Source: Eleginops maclovinus
Lineage: Eukaryota; Chordata; Actinopteri; Perciformes; Eleginopidae
Length of the DNA stretch: 64,000 bases
NCBI RefSeq assembly: GCF_036324505.1
Contig: NC_086361.1
Coordinates: 8,778,328 to 8,842,327 of the forward strand
Reading direction: 5' to 3'
Shown here: one piece after another, positions 1 to 49,733 of the stretch
Layout: each line of letters starts with the position of its first letter
Position numbering within the stretch: position 1 is the first letter of the stretch
The notes under the pieces: model-generated
What the model was told of the DNA's origin: nothing
What the model saw: only the letters and a program-made list of their open reading frames with translations
Database searches by the model: none
Position numbers and translations under genes: made by a program

Positions 1-1217
1 GACGCTGCTTATCCGACTATCAACAGAGACACAGGCCTGTCACATTCTCCTCGATCACAATGCCCCCCTCAGCCTCTGCTCATCACCATTATGGAGGTCA
101 CCAGCTGGCATCTGCCCGGGCACACAAGGGCCCTCGGACCGGCTCACGAACAGTCCGTGACAGCAGCACTCTCTCTCCTGCTTTAATCTGCCCAGATGCC
201 AGACCGTCAGCGGTCAGGGGGCGAGTGATGTTTGGGCTGGCGTACAGTATCTAACCCCCTCGACAGCTGAGGCATCCTCGAGTGCTTTAATCTGCCCAGA
301 TGGTAAAATGGGCTTACTGGATGTGGGGGATCGCAGGGATTCATAATGGTTAATGGAAAATTAGAGGCTTTTCTATGCATACAGTATTTAGAGTTAACAG
401 GAAGTGATACTGGGCCTCAATGCTGAAGTGTTGGGTTCAGTGTGTCTGATTACTAAGTGAAAAGAAGTGTTTTGTTTTAATGCTTAATTTTTTGGAACAA
501 ACTCCCAGAAGAGTAGAGGTCTGCTGCAACTCCCACTCAGAAGACTTTCCTGTTTAAAGCCTTTTATTAAATAAAATAAATACCTATAAAAATCTTTCAC
601 AGCACGGAATTAATGTATTTTATAACTGTCTTTTTTTTCCTTTTCTTGGCTCTTTAAAGAGTGTTTGTGTATGTTTGTTTGCACTTTTTCTAAACTTGTA
701 AGGTTTTTTTATAAAGCACGGAAGTACCTTGTTATTGAAATGTGCTATTAAAATAAACTTGCCGTGGGCAGATTTAAGTGCCCATGGATACAAAAGTTTA
801 GTAATAAAATGCTACGTAAATAAATCTTTGTTTTCTAATAGCCCAATTTTAGACTATAAGAAGTTTTTGATTGGATGACATGCATCAAATCTATAATGGT
901 GCGATATAAAACCTTTGATTAAACTTTCACTCTCCTGTTCCCCTTTCTCCTGGACTTGTGAGAAACAAATTGGAGCAGCCACTGAAGTAGTTTTCCGACA
1001 ACAATTGTTTAAAAAGTTTAGAACGTACAGCTCAGATGCTAGAACTGGCGGCCCATGTACTGTAACCCGGTCCCCATGCCGAGGACCTGGTCACATGACG
1101 AGTGTCATCCCCTCTCCTCCTTTCAACATGGTCACTTAATCAAAGGAAGTGGTTGCCCAAGACAACCACCTTTTTAAAGTAAATAAAAAAGGCAAGAACA
1201 AGCGTTGAGTCTCTGAC

Positions 1218-32936
<31,719 letters not shown>

Positions 32937-33299
32937 TGTTTCCATTCAAGCGGAGCGATTCCCAGTTGCTGTCATTCCTCAGAGTCGCACCAGTACAGGA
33001 GATGAAACTCCCGGTACAAATCGCCCCAAACACGCCCTTTGTAAATCCAAACGAGTTAGAAGAAAAAGTCACCAAAATAATAATGTGGAATTAAAAACAG
33101 GATCCGACTCAAGATGGTGTGGAAAGCCTGAAATGTTGAATTATAATAAAGTGCTGTCAGTGTCTATTAAATCTAAATAAGACACTCAGTCCAGTCCAGC
33201 GGATCTTTAGTGGAAAATCTACAGTGAGGGAATAAAAAAGCTCCAGCGAGTCCTTCGAGCCGCAGTCAAGTAACAAAAGATGAGACAGACACTTCTGGT

Positions 33300-36200
33300 T
33301 GCTCTTTTCAGAATAAGAAATCCCACTCGGACATGGTTATGAAATGGGTTGAAAAATACCAGATCACTCTATTAAATAAAGTAATTCAAATGTGATATTC
33401 TCTTAATAATTTAAAAGGGTGAAGCCTGAGCTTTTTTGTGGCTTCTCTAAATACTTGGACTGTAGGCTACAATGTAGGTGACAACTAAACTATATTTATA
33501 TTATATTATATATATAACACAAATAAACTGATTAATTAAAGTATTAGCAATAATTTGATACTTGTTCATGCAAAAATGCAGGTGTCGTCTGAGAATGTTT
33601 TTCATAGTGAAGTGAAACAGCCCCAATGTAATTTTATTAAAATACATGACAACTACTTAAAATTATGAGTCAAAAGAAATTATTAAATAAAACAACAAAA
33701 AAAGCAATGTTGAAATATCACAGAATGTTTTATTGGCTTCACTTAAAACATATTTCACAATATTATATATATTTTTTGTATTTCATTTCCAATATTACTG
33801 TTTCAATATAGTCTGCATTCCTATTTTTAGTGTACTGATTTAATAAAATGATCTTATCTTTAGTAAGGCACTGATGTTAGTATTAGTTCTTATCAAATTC
33901 AAAAGCTTTACAGTTTTTATTCTTCTGTTGTTGTATTTTTTAAGCAATCTTTTGCACAAGAAAACCTCAACTTTTTTCGGTCATAGGCTGTACATTACTT
34001 TGAAGTGAACATTGCAACATTTCCGGTTAAAGTCTTTTGCCACATTTTGCAGCTTGACACCACCAAACGAAGCAAAAAACCGCATGCCGGAGAACTGGAC
34101 TGTACCAACTGTTTTGCAATGGAAGCAAACCTTTTACGCGTAAAATGAAAATACCAAGTAATCCACCGAAGAAACACAAACACACAAAAAAAATGTTATG
34201 CTATGAAGGCTTTTTTCGTGGGATTTAGCACCAACAATGGAACAAACGGCTCCTCTTCGACCCCGTTAATGGTTTCACCCATCAGATGATTTCCAGCAGC
34301 TGAAAGCAGACCGCTGCCTGGAAAGAGGTGAGTTGTCATAACAGCGAAAAAACGTGTGCGTAAGTAATAAGCAATAAGCCTTATTAACATATGAAAAATA
34401 CATCTCAGCGAAGTATTGGCTTCATTATGTGAGTCTATTCCTCCTTACATAATAATTCCAAAATGTTTTAGTTCAGAATAATTTGTTATGTTAGCTGGCT
34501 TGACAGCTTTTTCAAGTCACTTTTTTGAGGATATCTACTATTGTCAAAAATGAAAATTCACCATGATCAACTTTTCAATGTTTTTTTAATGCAATGAATG
34601 ATTAAATGTTATATTGTCCCCAATCACCTTCAAGTATCTTTATAAATGTACCAATGAAGATATGAACAATCCTGCTAAACATAGGGATATACAAAGGGTA
34701 TACTGTAGAAGCACACAATGCTGCATTCTACATGCTTGAATCATCTTCCCATGCATAAAAAGTGTTAAGGCATTATCTGCCTTGCTGCTCATGACATATT
34801 GGGGACGACATACTAATGAACAGTTGACATGACCTTACTGCCACTGCAGGAGACAGAGGAGGTCAGTCTTCCTGGAGGAAGTCTGCTGCCCATGTCTTAT
34901 CTGATTAAAAGAGAAGCCAGTATGAGGGTGAATAAAGAAACAACCCCTATCCCAGTAAAAAATATATATGGCACCAAAGCAGTATAAAATACTATTTTAT
35001 TGCAGGGTTACGTATGTGATCGAAATACTTTGGCTCAATCCGGGAAGATAGGATTATATTATAGGTTTGCATCAATGCTTTTTATTTGAAAATGAGGGTC
35101 AATTTTAATATGACATAGATGAAAGTGGCTTTGCAGGTTGGAGGAGCAGTGACATTCATTCATATTTAAATAAGCATTTTAAAAATAGTCTAGCCACCCA
35201 GTTAGATTTTTTTTGGTCATTTAAATAAAAAGAAAACATTAATTATAGATGAGGTCTTCTGTGTTCCTCACGCCTCTTTTATCTGCATGACAGACAGGAC
35301 ACTGACTATAATATTTATGTTTAAAAGCATAATAAACATTCTCCAACGGTAATGTTTCTCTTTAGCGCAGAAAACAACGTGAAGTTGGAAATATGCTTAA
35401 AGCTAAAAGGGCAAATGTATGTGAGCTTTACCAGAGAGATAAAATATGCATGACCCACTTAGCTGGTGAAGACACTAAAGACTTACAGACCTCAGGACTC
35501 TTCGGTTATTGCAGACGAGACCTCTTTTGTTTTCCTTATAGTTTGGCCTAAATAGAAATTTTGCCAGTTTAAACTCTAAAATATAACAAATAACACCTTC
35601 CTTTATTTTTAAGTACAACATTCACACCTGCTACATGGCGGTAACAAATAGCAGTGATGTGCTGAAATACTGCCAATCAATCCCACTGGCCTCCCTGCGA
35701 CACATGAAAGGGGAAGAGAGCAGCTTCATTCGCCTAATGGAGGTGAATCTGAATGGTTGGTGCCTGTTAGGGAGCCTGGAGGTTAAAATTATTTGTTGAC
35801 GCTGTTACGGGATTTGGAAATGCAAGAGCGGGAAATGTAATACAGAGGTTGAGAAAAGGCAGCAAGCGCTCAATAAACCCTCCATATCTTGTTTGTCTAC
35901 ATAAGGACATTTGTCTCCTTCTTAAAGGGGCCGTATTATGTTCATTTTCAGATTCATATGTGTATGTTGTTTACATGCTTTAATGTCTGCGACTACTAGA
36001 AAGTTAAGGGGAACTTCATGACTGATCACACTGTAAACTTGTGGTGTTTTCATACTACTGTAAGTCATGTGTTACAGAAGAGAGAGGGGGGCCAGATGTT
36101 TTAATTCTCAAGGCTATAACCTCAAAATAAATAAATGACCTAAGTTATCAGAGAGCATTCATCAGTGAAAGGACTGTTTGTTGAACTGGTGACGTTATTC

Positions 36201-38590
36201 AGACACAGATTGCAGTGAAATGATAAGCAGACTACCTTTTATGTTCCCCTCAGGTCACATCTACCCCACACTGCAGCAGTGTGAATGTTGCTGGGCAATC
36301 ATTGTCATCCCAAAATCAACTAGCATGGCTAAAAAAAATGACTCAATAAATGCACCATGTCTTTAATGTTTTATAGAAGACTCGTAAAAACACAATAGAA
36401 CCAATTGTGCGTGCAAACCACTGAAGTACTGCCAAGCAACAGACATAAATTGACAAGTGTAGCTCTTGGCTCTAGGCAATGCCACTTTAGCTATACAAAT
36501 TACTTTTATTAATCTGTCAGACTTAATTGATATCATTTAGAGAGTAATTTTACCTAATTTACCTGTATAGACCACTTCTATGAATATGGTTTTAAATCAG
36601 TGGAGGCTGATGAAAAGGTTATACATCTGCATATGTGAATGTTTCCTGAAACAAAGAACTTTCTGAATGAGGCTTCCTTTGACGGAGTGCGTGTCCATAC
36701 TCGCCTGCACCTGAGTGAGACATGGGGAGGTTCAGAGAGCCTCCCATAAACCCATAGAGGCATGCGGTTAATTGCCCCTCCTACACACAACCACAAAGGC
36801 AACGACTAACCTAAAAAGCCTGCAGTTACACTTTAAACATTCATCTGGATCCTCCCTATGCTATGCACCAGAGGGGGAGAGCACATTTCTGTCTACAAAA
36901 GGGAGTTATAAAATACTCCTCTTATTGTAAAAAAAACCCAAGTGCACAATGGCTGGTTTTACAGGGCAAGTACACATATTTGGAGAGCACACTGCTGAAG
37001 TCAGAGTCTGAATATAACTACAGCTGCTGCAGTGTGGGAGTCAAACATGTCTGCAGTTGGTGTGGTTATCGAGTGCAGAGCTGGGGAAACATCCCCAACT
37101 GATTTCCTTTTGAGCAGATGACACTGGGTTTTCCATTCTTTGCACATGGAAAAAAGCTTGACGTATAAATAACAATTCTTTGGCACTAGGTTGTCATTCC
37201 CAGAGAACAGAGAGCACTGTATGACAGTAAAGGGCCTACATTGTAAAAAGGTACTATATTAATATCGGATAAAAATACAGATACGCAAGGACTTCTGTAT
37301 GGCTTAGATTCAACAACTATACATATATACAGTATGGACAGAAAATCACTCTGGAGTATCATCACAGTCAAAAATTGTCCGTTTTTATCTAATCCATTTC
37401 TTTTTTTCTTTTAAATTGGACTGCATTTATAGAACACTTTTCTATGCCACTCAAAGTCAGCATTCACACACGTTTATTCAAAGGCAAAGGCGGCCATACA
37501 AGGTGCACTAACTGCGTTTTAATATATATAAACAATGTGTGTGTATATATAAAAAAGCAGTTATTGCAGGTGATGTGTATATAAGCATGGCATGATGTAT
37601 GAAGTGATATGGTGAATGTTTCTTTCATCCAGCAGTAAGAGAGAACCATTATCGTTCATTTTGAATCGTGTTTGTTTTCACCTGATGAACGATCAGATAT
37701 TGACTCTCTTTTTGCTCTGGTTTTGGTCTCCGCCACTTCCTGAGTACGCAGTGTACAGTGAATGTGTGTAGCTATTTTTTTCTTAAACAAATGTCAGATG
37801 CAGCCAGAAACCATGCGAGAGCCTCACTCTTAACTAGAGGAACTGCGGATTCAGATGATATTACCTGCAGATTCATCACAACAAGCAAACTCTTTCACAT
37901 CTATTGAAATATTTTTTTGATGGAAATCTTGATTAGTCGCTGCTCCATAGTTTGTCTTTTGTTAACGGGACTTCACACTGTACATTTTCTATTTATATTC
38001 ATTATATTGCTTTTATATTGTGTTAGCTGTAATTTAACCCGTCAAATAGTGATTTGTCAGATAGTTTACATATTTTTTCTTCACGGTCAACTTTTATATT
38101 TTCACTGTTTTTGTTCTGTTTTATCTTCTATTTTGATTTGTTTATATTGTATAATTGTTTATTTCATAATGTTCTTTTATTTCTAATAATGTGCAATACT
38201 TGTTTTGTATGCTGTTGCAAGAAAACAATTCCCAAAGTGGGGTCAGAGAAGTGGTATAGTAACTGACAATATAACATCTGATGAAGGCTGATGACGGATG
38301 TGTACATTTGTCTTTCTGGGTGAACACCATCCCTTCCCCATGCCCGCTCAGCCACATTGCTCACATACAGTCACTCTCCACCCCTCGCCTGCCCACGAGC
38401 AGTTGGCACAATGGTGTCATCTCAAGCTCTCAGCTGTTACTGAGGCGTACCACTGGCTGGACCAGCAGCTGTCTGCGACCGCAGCAGCACTTACTGCTAT
38501 ATCATCTCCAGAGTGGAGCATCAGATATGGATACATTATATGATTCACCCTCAAAAATATCCCCTACTTGGTTATACTTAAACATGGAAA
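33300..38590. other. Intergenic region between MAP7D1 and STPG1
   Basis: AT-rich, with no splice-consistent exon recognised. It contains an old dispersed repeat (35928-36125) and short AT or GT runs. Small open frames (for example 37917-38186 plus, 38281-38598 plus) encode no recognisable protein. Confidence 0.5.
35928..36125 (+). repeat. Degraded copy of the GGGGCCxTATTATG dispersed repeat
   Basis: AAAGGGGCCGTATTATG...TTCATTTTCAGATTCATATGT...TTTACATGCTTTAATGT matches from memory a common teleost repeat end. The reverse orientation of what seems the same family is at 47870-48335. Confidence 0.4.
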
Positions 38591-38612
38591 AACACTAAAA
38601 TGGTTGCAAACA

Positions 38613-38618
38613 TTTAAT
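38613..38618 (-). other. Possible STPG1 polyadenylation signal
   Basis: ATTAAA on the minus strand, 128 bp downstream of the STPG1 stop. It is a common variant signal; no stronger one is nearby. Confidence 0.35.
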
Positions 38619-38745
38619 TTTCATGCTTTTTTCTCGACAAATACTTTGAGACACATACCTTGCCTAGAAACATTTTGAAACAGATAATCACAGTTCTTGT
38701 GTCTGGGAAATGCACATATCTGCAGTATAGATGACCTTGAACGTT

Positions 38746-41584
38746 TCAAACAGGAAGCCAGACTCTGGAGTCGTTGTAAAAGAAGGACTGCTTTGACAAA
38801 ATCTGGGGATTGTAGAAACCTGAAAAGAGGGAGAGAAAGAGTTTAAATGAATGCTTTCAAACTAGCAATCTCACAACCAACTACAATAATATAATTAAGA
38901 ATACATCCATGTCTTTCTATAGAAAATTATTTTAAAAAATAGACAGCATGTAAAGTGAAAAATGTACCCACAGGTCACTTATTGGCTTTAAATAAGGATG
39001 CATTGAATATTTTCTTTAAACAATATAGGTAATATTTAATGGGAATAGTTGCATTAACAATAGTGTTGAACAAAACATATATAGAATTTGGGTTTGCCTT
39101 CAAAAACCCAGTTACAAATCACACTTAAATAACTCGGAGGGCGTTGGTTGGGATAGAGTAATGCAACCAATCTGTGTGGTTTGTGGTGTAACAGCAGCAA
39201 TGCGTGTACCATCATAGCAGATAAATTACCCATATGAAAGTACAACAACAAAACTTCACTCCAGTCAACCCTCAATTACCTTCTGACATCATAGGTGACA
39301 GCGGGTCAAAACCCAGGAATGTAAATTATTTACCAACACATTTTGACCAATAAATAATGTAGACATTTTTCCCATGCCATTATAATGACATACACGACTA
39401 TAACATCATATTCAAATGCTTCTTTAATACCCATATAACAACTAAGTCAAGTAATTATGAAAAACAAGGTTCTTATAGTTCATTTAGATAAACATTGAGA
39501 CTTAAAAAGTGAGACAGAAATGGTTAAAAATCCAGCAGCTTCTAAGAGTAACATTATGGTGAAATGTTGTCATTAAATATGTATGTGCACCTACTTTCCT
39601 TAGCCTGCCTCATTTACATATACTTAAGTCAGCAGTATCCAACATTTCCCACACTCAATTTCGACTGCTCCAAGAGAGAGGATGCACATTTAAAGCAAAC
39701 CTATAATCTTATACCTGTGTTTTTATTTAAAGACATACAAATTAGCAACATTTTCATATATTTCAATTGTATATGAAATGTATAAAATGATTTGGGTAGA
39801 TACCACAAGCTGGAGTCTTTTGGTCTGGTGGTTTTAGTGAGTCAAGAGATTATCTGTATGCACTGGAAATATCCTCAAATCACCTGCTTGTGTGTTGGTA
39901 TTTAAAGAAATAAAAGTACACATTACCAACAACTGAAATGTCATGTGAAATGCATGCATGTGTTTATGTTTCATCTAGTGGATTTGTTTGTCTTTTTAGA
40001 CATTACCTGGTCCTGGTGTCACGCTGCCCTGTGAGTCTTGGAGTTTCCTTTCAGTTCTGGATGCAAACACTGCACTTGGCTTGAGATGCTTAGACAGGCT
40101 GTTTTTATCCCTTATGTCATAATGCCCCGGGCCTGGCAAGGGTGGGTCCTTCGGGACAATCAGAGGAGGCGCTGATATTGCCAAATAATATCCTCTCCTT
40201 GAAACATAGTTCACAGAATTCAGTTGTTAGACTATTGAAAATAAATATCTAGAGTCAACATAACCAGTCAGATAAATATGGTTTGTTTACTCACGGCAAG
40301 GTGGTCTTCTTCACCGGTGCAGGGGTCTGATGGGGGCTGTAGGCTCCTGGGCCTGGTACATGGTGGTCAACCGAAGGAGGGATTCTCTGAGTTTTTGATT
40401 TGAAAGGGGACACGACTGCTTTGGAGCTGTGCTGGATTATATTGCTGCTTACTTCATAGTGGCCTTCAACAAATGTATGATGTAAGACAAATAATATTAA
40501 GATAGAAACATGAACAAAAAGATGATGCATGATCTTTCATAGAGAATTGAGGGGTAATTACAAGGTGATGGCAAATCGTTGTTTAGGTAAAAAGAGTCAC
40601 GTCTAGTTTTGGACAGGAAAGCTGATGTGCCAATCCCTAAGGAGAAGCTCCCTCTGCTGCTAAAACAGACCTGTCACAAAATGAAAGATATAAGATAACT
40701 ACAGGATGCAAAACACATTCTTTGAAAGCACCTTGCATGATTCACATACGTCATATTGATTCGGGGCAGGAGTTGGGTACTTCGGACTATCCAGCTGAAC
40801 TGCCACGGGCAGCCTGAACACCCTGGAGACTCCTACATTGAATTTGTTCTTGTTTACAAAGGAGCTGGGCAGGGTGTAGGCATTTGGACCTGGGGTGCAT
40901 CTTGGTTGGTTACCAGGAGCCCTGTTAGTCTATGGGAGAACATGATACAACAAATAATGTCCAACTAGAAAATTGTATATTCACAGGCAAACAGCAGAAT
41001 TTAAACTAGGTTTTCAAGGTCATAAAATATCTATTTATCACAATACTGTGATGTTGGGAAATATTTACAGAAATGTATGTTTAATTAGATAACACTTACA
41101 TAATTAACAGAAAGGATAAAATATTAGCTATTTTTAATTGGTATTTCTATACCAGTGCACATGACTTTGGGGGACCTGACCTTGGATCCAACAAAGCCTG
41201 TGGTGCCTTTCTTGGAGAAGGAGGGACTTTGGACTTCAGCGCTGGAAATACGTCCATAACTGCCTGGTCCTGGACTTTCATTCTGAAACCACAGACATAA
41301 TTTTTATATTGTTTATATAGTATCCAATAATTTAAAGTGATGGTTGAGAGAGTCCCTACCAGACATTTGTTTGAAGGGAATCTCCTAGCTCGAGATGAAA
41401 ATCCTTTAATTTCTTGATTTGCTTTCACCACTCTTGGGTGTTTTGTTGGTAATTGAGATGAAACGGTGTAAGCTGGAACCGTTTCTGCTTTAAAATAAAA
41501 ATATGAATTGTGAATATTGTGCTTGTTAGTTCAAATGAAATAAATTGCTCACTTGGACTCACTTTTATCAAATCTTCGATCCAT
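38746..41584 (-). CDS. stpg1: Sperm-tail PG-rich repeat-containing protein 1, complete, 8 exons
   Basis: STPG1 (also called MAPO2) carries SHIPPO-type Pro-Gly-Pro repeats found in axoneme-associated proteins; mammalian STPG1 has also been linked to O6-methylguanine-induced apoptosis. Exons in transcript order: 41584-41563, 41484-41360, 41282-41181, 40929-40750, 40670-40562, 40463-40295, 40197-40007, 38819-38746. Phases agree throughout and the sum is 972 nt, 323 aa plus TGA; human STPG1 is of similar length (about 334 aa). It starts MDRRFDK-KTVPAY and has an early motif IKGFSSRARRFP. PG repeats are SPGPGSYG, TPGPNAY, VPGPGAYS, LPGPGHYD and TPGPGFY. It ends NDSRVWLPV. The last exon lies 1.2 kb from exon 7 and was found by phase. 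The start codon is 190 bp from the divergent MEAF6 start, implying a shared promoter. Confidence 0.9.
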
Positions 41585-45818
<4,234 letters not shown>

Positions 45819-46244
45819 CAAAGATGACTGGAACACGTGGACTCACATGAGGACGTTACCTGTAGAGAAACACAAGATTTCTGGACTTTATGAACTTTGT
45901 ATGCCTTTTTTTTTTTCTCGGATGTCATATTTCAGCCTGTACTGTCTGTGTGTTTTGCTTGAAACATTCCCCCCCTCCCATTTCTGTCATCTACATTTTG
46001 GTTTTAACCCAAGTACGTAGAAATATGGTGTTGCATGTTACTTGAGGCCGTATTTGGCCCACCTCCAGTAACGCACCATTTTGTATAGTGTGAAAAAAGA
46101 TTGTATTTATTATGTAGTTAATTTCCCATTGTAGGAATGTTAAGCTTTTTTATTTTTATTTTTGCTTTTTTTCAAGCATCACATCATCACATTGCCCTTG
46201 AATACCCCAGATTCTTTTATTACATGGTTGTTTTGCAAAAAAAT

Positions 46245-46250
46245 AATAAA
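46245..46250 (+). other. Likely MEAF6 polyadenylation signal
   Basis: AATAAA, 427 bp past the stop codon, giving a 3' UTR of about 450 nt. Confidence 0.5.
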
Positions 46251-46299
46251 ATACCAGTAACGGGAATATGTTTTGGATGTTTATTAAAAGGCAGTGCTT

Positions 46300-47870
46300 T
46301 CTGTCAACCATCACAGCAGTTAAAGGATTATTGTTGGATGTAGGGAATCGGCTCACAATTGCTTGCTGGCTGTAATAAGGACCATTAGTCTTTGTTGTTT
46401 TATGTCAATCACTGGCAGACGCAGGCCTGTGGAACTTCAACATTGACCTCTAGCTGGATTAGTTCCCACATATATTTTTGGAGTTAGGTTAAAACTATGG
46501 GATAATTTTTGGGGAATTGTCAAAATATTATGAGTGTTTACATTACGTATTTAGGAAATAGCAAGCACATTCTCTTCTGACAGTTCCCAGTTTGTTGTAT
46601 GTAAATAATAACCTAACTAAACAGAGCACAAGCTGATTGACAGCATCGTGTTACGTGATGTTGCCTAGTATTTGTCTGTGGAAACCCTAAATATCTAAGG
46701 CTGTTTTAACAAGTGGATGGATTTAAACACCTGGGAAGAAGTTTTTTTAAGTAATTTGATCAACAAATGTTGGAGGAAAAAAAAAAAAAAGCCTTGGTTG
46801 GTTCAACTTAAAAACAAAACATAACTTCGATTGCTGCCTTAAAAACAAGAGTGAACTCAATGTCAAGATACACTTTGTTTCCACTCACCAACTTGAGCTA
46901 CACAAGATTTTGAAATAATGAAAACATCATACTTTTGAGTTGAGAAGAAACTTAAAATGTTATGTTATCGATTCAAGAAAACATTCATTATCTTGTCAAA
47001 TCAACTTTAAATTCTACACCATCTTAAATCACAACCACAAGTAAAGTTAACTTTACCGATATTTATACCAATTTTATCTTCAGTTTGTATAAGTCATGTT
47101 TTTAAGGCAGCAATTGAACTTGTATTTTCAAATTATGTAAACTAGTGTCTCATCGTTATCTGTCATCTCGAATGATAATGACATATTCACCAGTTTACTA
47201 AAACTTCTAATTTAATCGACTTAGAACTAGAACCATCAACCAAATGTGTCTTAAAAGAAGATCCAGGCTTAAACTGATGTAAATATTCAAGATTTTTTTT
47301 TATTTTTGAAAACACTGAATGAATATACATGTAAAAGCATAGATAACTTCAAACATTTTGCCTGCAGATACATTAAAAAGGATTTGTAATGCATTTTAAA
47401 CATCGGACATTCTACCTCATTCTACCTCTTGCATTTCAATGTTATTGTACATTAGTACCCACAGTAGCCACTACCAGCCCAAACTAGAGCCAAGTTATAA
47501 ATAATAAAATTCTGGTGACCAAAAACAAGCTCCCACTCCTAAGTCTGTTTGTCTTAAAGGCTAACAAAACAAACGTGCAAAACTTATCCACATTACAGGA
47601 TTCTTAAACGCAATACACAAACAACCGACTGGAATGAACTATGGTTGATTATTTCTGCACAGTTTTCGCTTTGATGTGATCTCAACTTGTTGTTGGATTT
47701 GAGAACAAAAGCAGCCCTACATTTGCTGACTAGAAATGAGTTGACTTCAAAAAGTTAAACAATTTAGCTGGAGTTTGTATTGTCATTTTTTTCTGCATGA
47801 CTGGCACAGAAACCTTTCTCTTTTTCACATACTGTATGTAGTTTCACTTCCCAAAACATGTTTAAGGTCT
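46300..47870. other. Intergenic region after MEAF6
   Basis: AT-rich with poly-A/T runs. No exon, RNA gene or clear element was recognised. Confidence 0.5.
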
Positions 47871-48335
47871 TAAAAGGTCACTTACTATGCGCAATCCTCT
47901 TTTTAATCCCTTTTATTCATAAATAAATATGTATAACGAGGTTTGGAAAGCTCAGGAAAGAAGATTCCCTCTCTTCTTGTCCTGATCCATCTATATAAAG
48001 ACTGTCCAAAAATGAACTGATCAGACGTTTGCCACTTTGTGATGTCACAATGTGTTTTTGGCTCGTGCAACCATTAGCCAATAACCAACCAAGGTTACAC
48101 ACCACAGCGCCATTGTGTTTTTTAAACCACTCATCTCGCAGAGGGGTGTGGCCAGCACGCATTTAAAGCTACAGACACAGAATCAGGACTTTAAGAGGCT
48201 GAAACAGAGGGGTTTATGGCATGCTACAATGATCTGTTTGGTATTTAGAGCCAAACCCTTCAGAGACATGTTTTGTAAATATCTGAGACCTATAATATTT
48301 AAATATAATATTGTCGAAAAAGAGGTTAATAGGGA
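47870..48335. repeat. Dispersed fish repeat, about 460 bp
   Basis: It starts AAGGTCACTTACTATGCGCAAT and ends AGGGAACCTTTAA. The middle holds CACTTTGTGATGTCACAATGTG and AACCATTAGCCAATAACCAACC, phrases of a common teleost non-coding repeat. It lies directly downstream of the lectin-receptor-like gene, where its lectin exons would be expected. Confidence 0.55.
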
Positions 48336-48481
48336 ACCTTTAATGCATCTACATTTGACTTTCTTTCTTTAAAGGGTTATTAGACATTAAAGTCTGTTAA
48401 CATGTTTTGAATACAACAATATGTGAACATGTGTATAAAGCTAATTAATATCCCTCACTTGCCAGTCCTATTTGAAGCTTC

Positions 48482-49449
48482 TTAGTCCGAAGAATAATGG
48501 TTACGTGAAGCTGCAGACTTTCTCTGAGGATTATTTACCACGGTGGACAAGTATAGAACAGTTTGATACAGCTGGTCTCGCTGCACAGTCAGGTTGATGT
48601 AGCTGCTCTTCAGCTGGTCTCTCTGTTCAGTTATGTTGTGTAACATGAACATCTCCATTTTCCACTCAGTGTTGCTTTTGGTGACTGTTTGACACAAAAA
48701 CAAATAAAAAATATGATGTACACCACTGTTATCATCTCAGTTTTTTATCATTGTGCCAACAAAGTACTCACACAGGCAACCCAGAGTTATGAGTCCAGTC
48801 AGCAGGAGAAGACACAGCAGAACCAGACACCCTGACACTCTGCAGGAACTCTCCTTCTTTTCTTCAGCGCCTGAAGGCACAAGTGAGTGTTTGTAATGTT
48901 TGTTTCTCAGTGTGGAATTAAACCAAATGAACTAATTTATTGTTTTTGCCACAAGAGAGACACCGGACACTGACTGAACGATATTTGGTCATTCCCTGAT
49001 TTCCTGGTGCCCCCCAAATGGACATTACCACCAGCCCCAGATGTACTATGTGATTAATGTTAATTAATGAGTCTTATTTTGCTAAAACATCAAACATTAT
49101 AGCTCAGAAACTGTCAACATTTTATTTTAAATATATCGTTAAGCTGATTATCCCCTGGCTGAGGACTATAAAGCGTGACAAAAGAAGGTCAAAGTGGATT
49201 TTAGAATGTCCCGTAACTTTTTTTCCCCTTATTTTGTGCTTCATTTCACATTTTATGGTCAGGTATAATCCTAAAACTTGTTTGCCAATGTTCATTACCT
49301 GAGGGCGCAGGTCCGGTGCTTTGCGGCTCCAGAGTGTGAATCAACACGTTTTCGTAAATACTTTCTGAACTTTTTAACAAACTCTTCCTCTTGCCAGAAC
49401 AAGCTGATGGGTCCTCTTCATTAACATAGATATCCATTAGATGATCCAT
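48482..49449 (-). CDS. Type II receptor resembling fish C-type lectin receptors, lacking a lectin domain
   Basis: Three in-phase exons: 49449-49299, 48870-48772 and 48684-48482 (150 aa to TAA). The 50-residue cytoplasmic tail has two tyrosine motifs: IYVNE (YxN, Grb2-type) and SIYENV (ITIM consensus S/I/V/L-x-Y-x-x-I/V/L). Exon 2 is one signal-anchor helix (VSGCLVLLCLLLLTGLITLG). Exon 3 is a neck with two QRDQL repeats and N-linked sites (NIT, NLT), as in fish CD209/CLEC-like receptors. In that family three exons of C-type lectin domain should follow; instead the frame stops, or could splice at GTAAAT (48538) to nothing recognisable. It is either a truncated or pseudogenised receptor, or a short ligand-independent adaptor. 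Immune-cell surface signalling is an inference from the motifs. Confidence 0.6.
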
Positions 49450-49618
49450 GAGGTTAAGCTATAGCGACTGAACAGTTTGGGCCAAAAGTCTTGAGCGTGT
49501 TCTTTGGAAATGAGGCAACAAAGATAGAAACACAGATGGCACTTTCCATTCGTGTGATTCTCCGTTTCACAGGAAACTGAGGGCTAGTGAGATAATTATT
49601 TAAGGTGACCACTTTTAC

Positions 49619-49690
49619 CTGGTTGGTCTTGCAGCTGCATGACGGTGCTTCCCGTTTCCAAGTGTTGAGCAATCACTGCTAATGAATACA
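49619..49690 (-). other. Possible 5' UTR exon of the lectin-receptor-like gene
   Basis: A segment ending CAACCAG with donor GTAAAA lies 170 bp upstream of the ATG exon. The ATG exon is itself preceded by acceptor-like CTATAG and TTCAG. The UTR exon would carry a short upstream ORF starting MQLQDQP. The 5' boundary is not defined. Confidence 0.3.
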
Positions 49691-49711
49691 CATGTAATGG
49701 TAGAGAAAAAA

Positions 49712-49733
49712 TATGGATGGATGGATGGATGGA
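49712..49733. repeat. Short (GGAT)n repeat
   Basis: Five GGAT/ATGG units just upstream of the lectin-receptor-like gene. Confidence 0.9.

Noticed and set aside
1..1200. Further 3' exons of MAP7D1
   Set aside because: I looked for the continuation of the charged MAP7 helix and saw no in-phase exon; it must lie outside the window.
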